Shown piece by piece: positions 11,246 to 18,688 of a stretch of DNA of 64,000 bases (its first letter is position 1; each line of letters begins with the position of its first letter). The position numbers and the translations under genes are program-made. The DNA comes from Ectothiorhodospiraceae bacterium (lineage in GTDB: Bacteria; Pseudomonadota; Gammaproteobacteria; Nitrococcales; Aquisalimonadaceae): NCBI GenBank assembly GCA_020831845.1, contig JAFIFV010000146.1, forward strand, positions 62,001 through 126,000, given 5' to 3'. Under the pieces are notes generated by a model. That model did not search any database. It saw only the letters and a list, made by a program, of their open reading frames with translations, and was not told the DNA's origin.

Positions 11246-12670
11246 ATGGATTACTGGTACAGCCTGGTCGCCTTTCTGGTACCGCTTGCTTCGTTGCTGG
11301 CATCCGGCCACGCCGTGCTGAGCAAGCGGGAACCCCGTAGCGCATTGACCTGGGTCGCGTTGATCTGGCTGGTGCCGGTGTTCGGTGTCCTGCTCTATCT
11401 GCTGTTCGGCATCAATCGCATTCGCCGGCGGGCCAGCGCGTTGCGGCGCATGGAACTGGGCCGCCACCAGTCCATGCACGTCGCCGACAATGCAGAGTTG
11501 ATGAAGCGGCTGGCGCCCGACCATACCCATCTGCGGCCGCTGGCTGACGCGCTCAACCGCATTACTGTCCGACCGCTGATCGGCGGCAACGCCGTGCAGT
11601 ACCTGGTGGACGGCGAGGAGGCCTATCCCGCCATGCTGGAGGCGATTAGGCATGCCCACCGCAGTGTGACCCTGGCCACGTACATCTTCGGAAACGACGA
11701 GGTTGGCCGGGAGTTCGCGGCCGAGCTGGAGTCCGCAGCGCGCCGTGGCGTCCAGGTCCGCGTGTTGATCGATAACGCCGGGGAGCGCTACAGCTGGCCG
11801 TCCATGGTGGGCTATCTGCGCCGCCGCAAGGTACCGGTGGCGCGTTTCTTTCACCGTTTCCCGGCGCGCTTCTTCGGCATGAACCTGCGCAATCACCGTA
11901 AACTGCTGGTGGTAGATGGCCGTATCGGGTTTACCGGAGGCATGAACATCCGGCGGCATCATCGCCTGGATTCAGGGCGCCGGGCGGCGCGGGACATCCA
12001 GTTCCGTTTCCAGGGGCCGGTGGTGCGGCACCTGCAGGAGGTTTTCTACGAGGACTGGTTCTTCTCCACCGGCGAGCGGCTGGATGGCGAGGATTGGTTT
12101 CCCGAGCTGGAGCCCGCCGGACAGGTCATTGCGCGGGGCATCCGCGGCGGCCCGGACGACAACCTGCTGAAACACCACATGGCGTTGCATGCCGCCATTG
12201 CCTGCGCCCGGCATTCGCTGAGAATCGTGACACCGTACTTCCTGCCGGACGGTACTCTGGTCACGGCGCTTAACCTGGCATCCCTGCGGGGCGTGCAGGT
12301 GGATATCGTGCTGCCGGCACACAACAACCTGCCGTTCGTGCACTGGGCGGCCATGGCGCAGATCCGCCAGGTGCTGGATAACAACTGTCGCGTGTGGCTC
12401 TCCGGCAGGCCCTTCGACCACACCAAGCTGCTGGTGGTGGACGACGCCTGGACCTTCCTCGGTTCTTCCAACTGGGACCCGCGCAGCCTGCGGTTGAATT
12501 TCGAGTTCAATGTCGAGTGTTATGACCGTCAGCTGGCTATCGATATGGCCGCGCGTGTGGATGCGCGTATTTCCCATGCCCAGCGCCTCCGGCGCGAGGA
12601 TGTAGACAACCGGCTGTTGCCCGTTCGGTTGCGGGATGGCGTTGCGCGGCTATTGATGCCGTATCTGTAG
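11246..12670 (+). CDS. cls: Cardiolipin synthase (phospholipase D family)
   Basis: Condenses two phosphatidylglycerol molecules to cardiolipin at the inner membrane. The 474-residue protein has two N-terminal membrane segments (about 5-25 and 38-58, around ALTWVALIWLVPVFGVLLY) and two HKD catalytic motifs: NHRKLLVVDGRIGFTGGMN near residue 215 and DHTKLLVVDDAWTFLGSSN near 392. Both are complete. It starts 40 bp after ubiA. A 21-bp palindrome follows the stop codon and may end this transcript. Confidence 0.94.
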   Translation: MDYWYSLVAFLVPLASLLASGHAVLSKREPRSALTWVALIWLVPVFGVLLYLLFGINRIRRRASALRRMELGRHQSMHVADNAELMKRLAPDHTHLRPLADALNRITVRPLIGGNAVQYLVDGEEAYPAMLEAIRHAHRSVTLATYIFGNDEVGREFAAELESAARRGVQVRVLIDNAGERYSWPSMVGYLRRRKVPVARFFHRFPARFFGMNLRNHRKLLVVDGRIGFTGGMNIRRHHRLDSGRRAARDIQFRFQGPVVRHLQEVFYEDWFFSTGERLDGEDWFPELEPAGQVIARGIRGGPDDNLLKHHMALHAAIACARHSLRIVTPYFLPDGTLVTALNLASLRGVQVDIVLPAHNNLPFVHWAAMAQIRQVLDNNCRVWLSGRPFDHTKLLVVDDAWTFLGSSNWDPRSLRLNFEFNVECYDRQLAIDMAARVDARISHAQRLRREDVDNRLLPVRLRDGVARLLMPYL

Positions 12671-12696
12671 CCGTGCCGGCCTCGGGATCTTGTTGC

Positions 12697-12717
12697 GGCG
12701 CACCAATCTGGTGCGCC
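12697..12717. promoter_or_regulatory. Palindrome: NtrC-like site and/or cls terminator
   Basis: Perfect dyad GGCGCACCA-ATC-TGGTGCGCC, 9+3+9, starting 27 bp after the cls stop. The central 15 bases, GCACCA-N3-TGGTGC, match the NtrC dyad core exactly, and the site lies about 100 bp upstream of a sigma-54-like promoter for nasR. Read as RNA it is also a hairpin followed by GGATTTCCTCTTT, so it may terminate cls. The two roles are not exclusive. Confidence 0.6.
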
Positions 12718-12800
12718 GGATTTCCTCTTTACGCTGATATCGGAGGCACGACAGCCCGCGGGGCGCGTGGTCGTGCGGCTATCCCGTGCCGCACGTTCGG

Positions 12801-12816
12801 TGGTCCCGATCTTGCT
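12801..12816 (+). promoter_or_regulatory. Sigma-54-like promoter for nasR
   Basis: TGGTCC-CGATC-TTGCT has the invariant GG and GC dinucleotides at the correct 10-bp separation of a -24/-12 promoter. Expected start of transcription is near 12827, giving a leader of about 65 nt before the nasR ATG. The upstream GCACCA-N3-TGGTGC dyad centres about 120 bp before that start, a normal NtrC distance. The -24 hexamer has two mismatches to TGGCAC. Confidence 0.5.
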
Positions 12817-12892
12817 TCGACTATTGGACCAGTACAGATGAAGTGGTACGGCCGCCCGGCAGCGGCCGCATTCGGGATATTCAGGGACATCA

Positions 12893-14197
12893 ATGGACGA
12901 GCTAACAGCGAAGCGCGATGCGGCGGATTATCTGCTGGCATCAAAGAAGTGCGACATTCTCGCGCTGGAACAACTGCTGAGCATGGGACAGCTGGTGGCC
13001 AGCATCAGCAATCTGGTCCACGCGTTGCAGCGCGAGCGGGGCATTTCAAATCTGTACGTTGCGTCGAGTGGCCAACGCAGTGGTGACCGGCTGGCCGGTC
13101 TGGTGGAGGCATCCATCAACGCAGAGCGCGCCTTCCGCGCGCGGTTGGAGGACATTGATGTCGACAACCCGAGGGTTCCGGGGGCAAGCCGCCTGTTCAG
13201 TCGTATTGCCCACGCCCTGCAGGGGCTGGAGGAACTGCAGGCGGTTCGTGGCGATATCCGTGCACTGAAGCTGAAGCCGGAAGGCATCATCGACGGCTAT
13301 AGCCAGCTCATTCAGAGTCTGCTGGCCATCGTGTTCGAAGCAGCCGATTCCGCGGCCGATCCGGACATCTCGCGGGTGCTTGTGGCGATGTTCCACCTGA
13401 TGCTGGGCAAGGAACTGGCCGGGCAGGAACGTGCGGTGGGAGTGGCGGGCTTTGCCCAGGGCGGGTTCAGCGAGCCCCTGGCCGAGCGCCTCCGGCACCT
13501 CATCGACAACCAGGAGCGCTGCTTTCAGACCTTCTCGCATTTCGCCGATGCCCGGTCCATGGAGGTATGGAAGGAGACCCTCTCCAGCGATGGAGCAGCG
13601 GAGCTGGAGCGGTTGCGCCGGATCGCCTTTGCATCCACCGGTGAGGGAAGGGCGAACAGCGACCTGAGTGACGCCTGGTTTGCCATCGCCAGCGACCGCA
13701 TCGACGCGATAAAAGGCGTCGAGGACCAGGTGGAGCACACCCTGGACACGCTGAGCCGTCGCAAGGTTGCGGATGCCAGGGATGACCTCAGTTCGCACCA
13801 GGTACACATCCAGGCACTCGCCCGGCAACCGCAGCCCGGGGCGTTCGCTATTTTCTACAGTGCCGGGGGTGCGCCCTCGGGTGAAGCCGGCACTCAGGCC
13901 TACGACACCGGCTGCGCCAGTCAGCAACTGGGGCGCTCGCTGGTGGATCTGGTCCAGGAACAGTCGCAGCGTCTGCAGATCATGAGTGAGGAACTGCAGG
14001 AGGCGCGTGCGGCGCTGGCCGAGCGCAAGACCATCGAAAAGGCCAAGGGCCTGATCATGAAGCATCACCAGATTGGAGAGGAAGAGGCATACCGTTTCCT
14101 GCGTCAGCTGGCCATGGCCCAGAGCAAGAAACTGGCTGAGGTGGCCAAGGTCACCATTTCCATGGCTGATATCCTGAAGGCTCCTGGCGGAAAATAG
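12893..14197 (+). CDS. nasR: Nitrate-sensing NIT-ANTAR transcription antiterminator
   Basis: Predicted RNA-binding antiterminator that lets RNA polymerase read through leader terminators when nitrate or nitrite is bound. The 434-residue protein has an N-terminal NIT sensory region (about 35-290; ALQRERGISNLYVASSGQR is the typical first helix with paired Arg). A helical linker follows, then a C-terminal ANTAR domain (about 365-430) with ERKTIEKAKGLIMKHHQIGE and EAYRFLRQLAMAQ. This is the domain order of Klebsiella NasR. It lies directly upstream of nrtA in the same direction, and its likely targets are the structured leaders of nrtA and nirB. A sigma-54-like promoter precedes it. Confidence 0.9.
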   Translation: MDELTAKRDAADYLLASKKCDILALEQLLSMGQLVASISNLVHALQRERGISNLYVASSGQRSGDRLAGLVEASINAERAFRARLEDIDVDNPRVPGASRLFSRIAHALQGLEELQAVRGDIRALKLKPEGIIDGYSQLIQSLLAIVFEAADSAADPDISRVLVAMFHLMLGKELAGQERAVGVAGFAQGGFSEPLAERLRHLIDNQERCFQTFSHFADARSMEVWKETLSSDGAAELERLRRIAFASTGEGRANSDLSDAWFAIASDRIDAIKGVEDQVEHTLDTLSRRKVADARDDLSSHQVHIQALARQPQPGAFAIFYSAGGAPSGEAGTQAYDTGCASQQLGRSLVDLVQEQSQRLQIMSEELQEARAALAERKTIEKAKGLIMKHHQIGEEEAYRFLRQLAMAQSKKLAEVAKVTISMADILKAPGGK

Positions 14198-14350
14198 GAA
14201 TGGCGCGGCATGGTCGCGTCGTCATGGCTGCCGTTGTCGGGCAAAGCTGCTCTCCGTCGCCCCGTACCTGTCTCCCCAGGGGCTGTTGAGTCCTTTTGAA
14301 CGCATCTGCAATGACCGGCGGTCGCATCTGGCCGCACTTTCTTGCGCACT

Positions 14351-14365
14351 GCACCAGCATCGTGC
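14351..14365. promoter_or_regulatory. NtrC-like site upstream of nrtA
   Basis: GCACCA-GCA-TCGTGC matches the NtrC dyad GCACCA-N3-TGGTGC at 11 of 12 positions. It is centred about 130 bp upstream of the start expected from the sigma-54-like element at 14463. A second half-site, TGGTGCA, lies at 14409-14415. An AT-rich stretch (14420-14458) between site and promoter could be bent, for example by IHF, but no clear IHF match was found. Confidence 0.55.
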
Positions 14366-14462
14366 GGCGGCGTGGCGCTGTGCACCCCTTGCTTGCGTAT
14401 GCCGCCTCTGGTGCAACGCCGTTATTTTTTCAAGATTATGATAACAAAAGATTTTCCTGTTC

Positions 14463-14477
14463 TGGCACGCGTTTTGT
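14463..14477 (+). promoter_or_regulatory. Sigma-54-like promoter for the nrt operon
   Basis: TGGCAC-GCGTT-TTGT has a perfect -24 hexamer and the right spacing, but the -12 dinucleotide is GT, not GC. The nirB promoter candidate shows the same GT, which argues against chance but may mean weaker activity. Transcription would start near 14489, leaving a leader of about 230 nt before nrtA. Confidence 0.5.
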
Positions 14478-14529
14478 AAGAGGTCGGGTGATGACGTTGA
14501 CCAGGCCTTCACGGGTACGAGTGCGTCAA

Positions 14530-14563
14530 CTAGTTTGGATCGCCAATGGCGGCGTGACCAATG
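14530..14563 (+). other. Candidate ANTAR-target hairpin in nrtA leader
   Basis: CGCC-AATGGC-GGCG at 14541-14554 is a 4-bp stem with a hexanucleotide loop having A at position 1 and G at position 4, the reported loop rule for ANTAR RNA targets. Flanking TTGG and CCAA can extend the stem across a small internal loop. A second loop of the same type (ACCGGTA near 14628) has only a weak stem. The rest of the 525-bp nasR-nrtA gap has no gene. Confidence 0.4.
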
Positions 14564-14667
14564 CTCGATACCGCGGGTCAGGAAGGTTGCGGGACGGGGC
14601 AGGCCACTCGCCAGGGCAAACACTCCCACCGGTAGGCTTCGCTCATCCCCGCTTCCAACGACTCGCC

Positions 14668-14689
14668 CGAGGTGCATCTGCACTCCTCG
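14668..14689 (+). terminator. Candidate leader attenuator before nrtA
   Basis: CGAGG-TGC-ATCT-GCA-CT-CCTCG forms an 8-bp stem with a 2-nt bulge and a tetraloop, followed by the U-rich TTGTTG. It ends 33 bp before the nrtA ATG. Its position fits an attenuator released by NasR, but the U-tract is interrupted, so it is weaker than the one before nirB. A competing stem (CAACGA with TCGTTG) uses part of the same bases. Confidence 0.35.
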
Positions 14690-14722
14690 TTGTTGCTGGT
14701 GTTCGTGGAAGGGGAAATCACG

Positions 14723-16111
14723 ATGAGAACGCGAATGAAAACCTGGGTTACAGTCCGCCGCCATTGCAGTGCTCTGCTGGTTTCCGCCTTGCTTGTGCTG
14801 GCGGCTCCCGTTTCGGCGGAGGTGGGCTGGCCCGAGAAGGAAGATCTCAAGTTCGGATTCATCAAGCTCACCGATATGGTGCCGCTGGCCATCGCCCAGG
14901 AGCGGGGCTATTTCGCGGATGAAGGTCTGTTCGTGGAACTGGAAGCGCAAGCCAACTGGCGCGTGTTGCTGGACCGCGTGATCTCCGGAGACCTGGATGG
15001 CGCGCACATGCTGTCAGGGCAGCCGCTGGCGGCAACCATCGGCTTCGGTACCGAAGCGCATGTCGTTACCGCGTTCACCATGGACCTGAACGGCAATGCC
15101 TGCACAGTCTCCAATGATGTCTGGGCGGAGATGAAAAACGGCCTGCCGATGGACAATGGCAAACCGGCTCATCCGATCAGCGCGGAGGCCTTGGTGCCCG
15201 CCATCGAGTCGTTCAACGATGCGGGTGAGCAGTTCCGCTTCGGTATGGTCTTCCCGGTCTCCACGCACAACTACGAGTTGCGCTACTGGATGGCTGCCGG
15301 CGGCATCCACCCGGGCTACTACGCGCCCCATCGCGGGGATACTTCGGGCACGCTGGATGCCGATGTGCAGATTTCCGTCACGCCACCACCTCAGATGCCG
15401 TCGACACTGGAGTCCGGCACCATTCATGGCTACTGCGTTGGTGAACCGTGGAACCAGCAGGCCGTGTTCCGGGACATCGGCGTGCCGGTGATTACCGACT
15501 ACGACATCCGCAACAATGTCTCCGAGAAGGTGTTCGGCGTGACCAATGACTGGGCCGAACGCTATCCCAATACGCATATCCGGGTGGTGAAGGCATTGAT
15601 CCGGGCCGGTTACTGGCTGGATGAGAACGACAATGCCAATCGGGAGGAAGCCGCGGAAATCATTTCGGCCTCGCACTACGTGGGTGCGGACTACGAGGTG
15701 ATTGCCAACTCCATGACCGGCATCTTCGAATTCGAGAAGGGCGACGTGCGCGATGCGCCGGACTTCAACGTGTTCTTCCGCTACAACGCCACCTATCCCT
15801 ACTACGCCGATGCCATCTGGTACCTCACCCAGATGCGCCGCTGGGGGCAGATCCCGGCGCCCAAGCCGGACTCCTGGTACATGGAGATGGCGCAGAAGGT
15901 CTTTTTGCCCGACGTATACGAGATCGCCGCCCGCGAGCTGGTTCGCGAAGGCCACATCCCGGCCGACGCCTTCCCGGATTTCGACGCCATCGACCGCATG
16001 CAACCGGAACGGGAAACCCGTTTCATCGACGGCATCGAGTTCGATGCCAATCGCCCGAACGACTACATCGACCGGTTCGATATCGGCCTGAAGGGCGATG
16101 AACGGATCTGA
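14723..16111 (+). CDS. nrtA: Nitrate ABC transporter substrate-binding protein
   Basis: Periplasmic receptor that delivers nitrate (or nitrite) to the NrtB permease. The 462-residue precursor has a Sec signal peptide (about 1-33, ending PVSAEV). The mature domain is of the NrtA/CmpA family: [21 protein letters not shown], then [12 protein letters not shown], then [11 protein letters not shown]. The start at 14723 follows GGAAGGGGAAATCACG; an upstream in-frame start would put 17 residues before the signal. First gene of nrtA-nrtB-nrtD. CmpA-type bicarbonate receptors are similar, but the nitrate-reduction neighbours decide the substrate. Confidence 0.92.
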   Translation: MRTRMKTWVTVRRHCSALLVSALLVLAAPVSAEVGWPEKEDLKFGFIKLTDMVPLAIAQERGYFADEGLFVELEAQANWRVLLDRVISGDLDGAHMLSGQPLAATIGFGTEAHVVTAFTMDLNGNACTVSNDVWAEMKNGLPMDNGKPAHPISAEALVPAIESFNDAGEQFRFGMVFPVSTHNYELRYWMAAGGIHPGYYAPHRGDTSGTLDADVQISVTPPPQMPSTLESGTIHGYCVGEPWNQQAVFRDIGVPVITDYDIRNNVSEKVFGVTNDWAERYPNTHIRVVKALIRAGYWLDENDNANREEAAEIISASHYVGADYEVIANSMTGIFEFEKGDVRDAPDFNVFFRYNATYPYYADAIWYLTQMRRWGQIPAPKPDSWYMEMAQKVFLPDVYEIAARELVREGHIPADAFPDFDAIDRMQPERETRFIDGIEFDANRPNDYIDRFDIGLKGDERI

Positions 16112-16167
16112 CGCTCACCTTGGCCGGCCCGGGACGCGGGCTGGCCGTGCAGCAAGGGGGATTGAAC

Positions 16168-17160
16168 ATGCGACTCGCACTTACCCAAAGCGACTGGCTG
16201 CAGCCGTTACGGGGCCTGGCCCGCGGCGACCTGTCGGCGTTCCCATGGCGCCCGGTCCTGTTTCCGATGCTGGGCATTCTGGCGTTTCTTCTGTTCTGGG
16301 CCCAGACGGCGCCGATGATCAATACCTCGCTGGGACAGTTTCCCGGGCCGGCGCAGGTCTACGAGCAGGTCGGGAATCTCTGGGCGGAACATCGTGCCGA
16401 GCAGGCACGGGCCGAGGAGTTCTACCAGCGGATGGCGGAGATGAACGAACGCCGCATGGCGGCGGACCCGGATTACGTGCCGCGCGAACGCAGCTATTCC
16501 GGACGTACCACGTTCATCGACCAGATCTTCACCAGCCTGAAGACAGTGATGATGGGCTTTGCCATTGCATCGCTGATCGCCATTCCCCTGGGAATCGTGA
16601 TCGGCCTGAGCGGCGGTCTCTACCAGGCGGCGAACCCGATCATCCAGGTGCTGAAACCCATTTCGCCGCTGGCCTGGCTGCCGCTGGTCACGCTGGTGGT
16701 GAGCGCGGTGTATGTGTCCGACAACCCGATGTTCTCCCGGAGTTTTCTGGTCTCGGTGTTCACGGTCACGTTGTGCTCGCTCTGGCCCACGCTGATCAAC
16801 ACCGCGGTAGGCGTAGGCAATACCAGCAAGGACCTGGTCAACGTCAGCAGCGTGCTGCGCTTGAATTGGTTCACCCATGTGCGCCGTATCGTCCTGCCCG
16901 GCGCCGTGCCAATGATCTTCACCGGCCTGCGGCTCTCGCTCAGCATCGGCTGGATGGTGCTGATTGCGGCCGAGATGCTGGCGCAGAACCCCGGGCTGGG
17001 CAAGTTCGTCTGGGACGAATTCCAGAACGGCAGCTCGCAATCGTTGAGCCGGATCATGGTCGCGGTACTGGTCATCGGCATGATCGGCTTCGTGCTGGAC
17101 AGGATCATGCTCGCCCTGCAACGCCTGGTTTCCTGGGACAAGTCCGCCGTGCTGCGCTAG
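16168..17160 (+). CDS. nrtB: Nitrate ABC transporter permease
   Basis: Inner-membrane permease of the NtrB family; 330 residues with about six membrane spans. A membrane segment near 30-50 is followed by an unusually long charged periplasmic-type insert (about 80-125, rich in Glu and Arg). The coupling EAA-like loop region is near RIVLPGAVPMIFTGLRLSLSIGW. ATG at 16168 follows AAGGGGGATTGAAC. The TAG stop is itself part of the left arm of a palindromic repeat that separates nrtB from nrtD. A 380-residue frame in another phase overlaps it but has no family signal. Confidence 0.92.
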   Translation: MRLALTQSDWLQPLRGLARGDLSAFPWRPVLFPMLGILAFLLFWAQTAPMINTSLGQFPGPAQVYEQVGNLWAEHRAEQARAEEFYQRMAEMNERRMAADPDYVPRERSYSGRTTFIDQIFTSLKTVMMGFAIASLIAIPLGIVIGLSGGLYQAANPIIQVLKPISPLAWLPLVTLVVSAVYVSDNPMFSRSFLVSVFTVTLCSLWPTLINTAVGVGNTSKDLVNVSSVLRLNWFTHVRRIVLPGAVPMIFTGLRLSLSIGWMVLIAAEMLAQNPGLGKFVWDEFQNGSSQSLSRIMVAVLVIGMIGFVLDRIMLALQRLVSWDKSAVLR

Positions 17161-17428
17161 GGCCTGTTCACCCTTTCGCGCTCGCTGCGCCGGAGTTCGT
17201 TGTGGCGCAGGGCAAGGAACGAGGAAGGAGGTGTACTTGATGTACATGACCGACGAGAGACACAGGCATGCACCACAACGGGCCCGGCCCTGCGGGTTGC
17301 GGCCCTCGCAGGGGACATGCGGCGTTGCGTGCTCCTTATTTGGAATGACCAAACCGCGTCGTACGCGCCTTGCCTGGCCCCTGCGAGAGCCGCAACGCAA
17401 CGAGCGCGAAAGGGTGAACAGGCCCTAG
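17157..17428. repeat. MITE-like palindromic element inside the nrt operon
   Basis: Non-coding 272-bp element bounded by perfect 28-bp inverted repeats (left arm 17157-17184 starting CTAGGGCCTGTTCACCC, right arm 17401-17428 ending in its reverse complement). The left end includes the nrtB stop codon, and the element fills nearly the whole nrtB-nrtD gap. The internal block TGGAATGACCA ... CGCGCCTTGC ... CGAGCGCG is shared with the element at 42247-42388. Open frames inside it look non-coding. Confidence 0.75.
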
Positions 17429-17453
17429 TCCTTACGGATCATAGGAGGTTGAC

Positions 17454-18317
17454 ATGAATTACCTGCATATCGATCACGTCTCCATGGAGTTCCCGACGCC
17501 CAAGGGGCCGTTCAAGGCGCTGGACAATGTCGATCTGCGTATCGGCAAGGGCGAGTTCGTCTCGCTGATCGGCCATTCCGGCTGCGGCAAGTCCACCGTC
17601 TTGAATATCGTCGCCGGACTGCTTCAGGCGACCAGGGGAGGCATATCACTGGATGGCAAGGAGGTGGACTCGCCTGGGCCCGATCGCGGCGTGGTCTTCC
17701 AGAACCACAGCCTGGCCCCCTGGCTGACGGCCTATCAGAACGTCGAGCTGGCCGTGCGGCAAGTGTTCAAGGGCAGGAAAACCCGCGCCGAGATGCGTGA
17801 GTGGATTCGGCACAATCTGGCGCTGGTGCACATGGAGCACGCCATGAACAAGCGCCCGGACGAGCTGTCCGGGGGTATGAAGCAGCGTGTGGGAATTGCC
17901 CGTGCCCTGTCCATCGAGCCGAAGGTGCTGCTGCTGGACGAGCCATTCGGCGCGCTGGACGCGCTCACCCGGGCGCATCTGCAGGATTCCCTGATGGAGA
18001 TCCATGCGGACCTGGGCAACACCGTGATCATGATTACCCATGACGTGGACGAGGCCGTTTTGCTGTCGGACCGCATTGTGATGATGACCAACGGCCCGGC
18101 GGCAACGGTCGGCCAGGTGTTGGAGATCGACCTGGAGCGGCCCCGGGACCGGGTGGCTCTGGCCGACTCCAGCCATTACAACCACTATCGCCAGGAAGTG
18201 CTCCGGTTTCTGTACGAGAAACAGCGAAAGGTGGAGGATTTCCCGCAGCAGCAGCAGCGTCGTCAGGCGGGCGGAATGGTGGGCGAGACCAGGCGTCGCA
18301 CCGTCGGCGCGGGTTGA
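17454..18317 (+). CDS. nrtD: Nitrate ABC transporter ATPase
   Basis: Cytoplasmic ATPase that energises nitrate import. The 287-residue protein has Walker A GHSGCGKST (about 41), Q-loop QNHSLAPWLT, signature LSGGMKQRVGIARAL, Walker B KVLLLDEPFGALD and switch His in MITHDVDEA. There is no fused receptor domain, so it is the NrtD rather than the NrtC layout and probably works as a homodimer. The ATG follows GGAGGTTGAC. The C-terminal 20 residues (rich in Gln and Arg) are a poorly conserved tail. Confidence 0.92.
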   Translation: MNYLHIDHVSMEFPTPKGPFKALDNVDLRIGKGEFVSLIGHSGCGKSTVLNIVAGLLQATRGGISLDGKEVDSPGPDRGVVFQNHSLAPWLTAYQNVELAVRQVFKGRKTRAEMREWIRHNLALVHMEHAMNKRPDELSGGMKQRVGIARALSIEPKVLLLDEPFGALDALTRAHLQDSLMEIHADLGNTVIMITHDVDEAVLLSDRIVMMTNGPAATVGQVLEIDLERPRDRVALADSSHYNHYRQEVLRFLYEKQRKVEDFPQQQQRRQAGGMVGETRRRTVGAG

Positions 18318-18318
18318 C

Positions 18319-18333
18319 GCACCAGCCCGGCGC
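18319..18333. promoter_or_regulatory. Possible NtrC-like site upstream of nirB
   Basis: GCACCA-GCC-CGGCGC matches 10 of 12 informative bases of the NtrC dyad, right after the nrtD stop. It lies about 190 bp before the expected nirB start, further than usual. No better dyad was seen between here and 18490. Weak on its own; its value is the association with a sigma-54-like element. Confidence 0.3.
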
Positions 18334-18490
18334 GGCGCGCAGGCATCCAGAGATCATGGTAAGTCGAAGCAGGGCTTACGCCCGAAAATGATGCATGACA
18401 GGGGCGTGTCGCCCCAATTGTGTGCATCGCAACATGGTCCCGGTTTTTCAATGTTGCGGTGCGACAGCTAGTTAGCGGCGATGTGCTCTC

Positions 18491-18505
18491 TGGCACATAT
18501 CTTGT
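18491..18505 (+). promoter_or_regulatory. Sigma-54-like promoter for nirB
   Basis: TGGCAC-ATATC-TTGT has the same form as the nrtA element: a perfect -24 hexamer, 5-bp spacer and GT at -12. Transcription from it would start near 18517, about 14 bp before the first leader hairpin. Position and shared sequence support a common regulon. Confidence 0.5.
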
Positions 18506-18530
18506 TTAGTGAAGGACGACGGCGCGCCAT

Positions 18531-18590
18531 CACCTCAACGGTCGGGGTGCATGAAACGCGCGCCAGCGGTCACCGGTCGGCCGCACCTGG
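18531..18590 (+). other. Tandem ANTAR-target hairpins in nirB leader
   Basis: Two stem-loops with matching loops stand in a row. P1 (18531-18549) is CACCTC-AACGGTC-GGGGTG. P2 (18566-18584, extended by CCA/TGG at 18563 and 18588) is GCGGTC-ACCGGTC-GGCCGC. Both loops have A at position 1 and G at position 4, as described for ANTAR-protein RNA targets, and are closed by C-G. The loops here are 7 nt rather than 6. A terminator follows 7 nt later. NasR, encoded nearby, is the expected binder. Confidence 0.6.
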
Positions 18591-18596
18591 ACAACG

Positions 18597-18656
18597 GCGT
18601 TCATTTCTCGATAGCCCGCGCAAAAGCGCGAGCCGAGAAGTGAGCGCTTTTTTTTT
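18597..18656 (+). terminator. Intrinsic terminator in the nirB leader
   Basis: A 14-bp stem pairs GCGTTCATTTCTCG (18597-18610) with CGAGAAGTGAGCGC (18634-18647), using two G-U pairs. Inside it is a second stem CGCGC-AAAA-GCGCG. Nine T residues follow directly (18648-18656). It lies 32 bp upstream of the nirB ATG, on the same transcript, so it must be overcome for nirB expression. This is the strongest terminator in the window. Confidence 0.8.
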
Positions 18657-18688
18657 GCTTCCGATTGCGTTCGCGCATGGAGGACGAC

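Noticed and set aside
14620-14640. Second ANTAR hairpin in the nrtA leader (ACCGGTA loop)
   Set aside because: The loop fits, but only two base pairs close it; reported only as part of the leader note.
16098-17240. 380-residue frame overlapping nrtB in another phase
   Set aside because: nrtB in the other phase has all permease features; this frame runs into the palindromic element and has no recognisable domain.
17200-17457. Small open frames inside the 17157-17428 repeat
   Set aside because: Their sequence is dictated by the inverted repeat; no good ribosome site and no likeness to the nrt proteins.
18400-18470. Additional NtrC sites near ATTGTGTGCATCGCAACATGG
   Set aside because: Half-sites are wrongly spaced and key bases of the dyad are missing.
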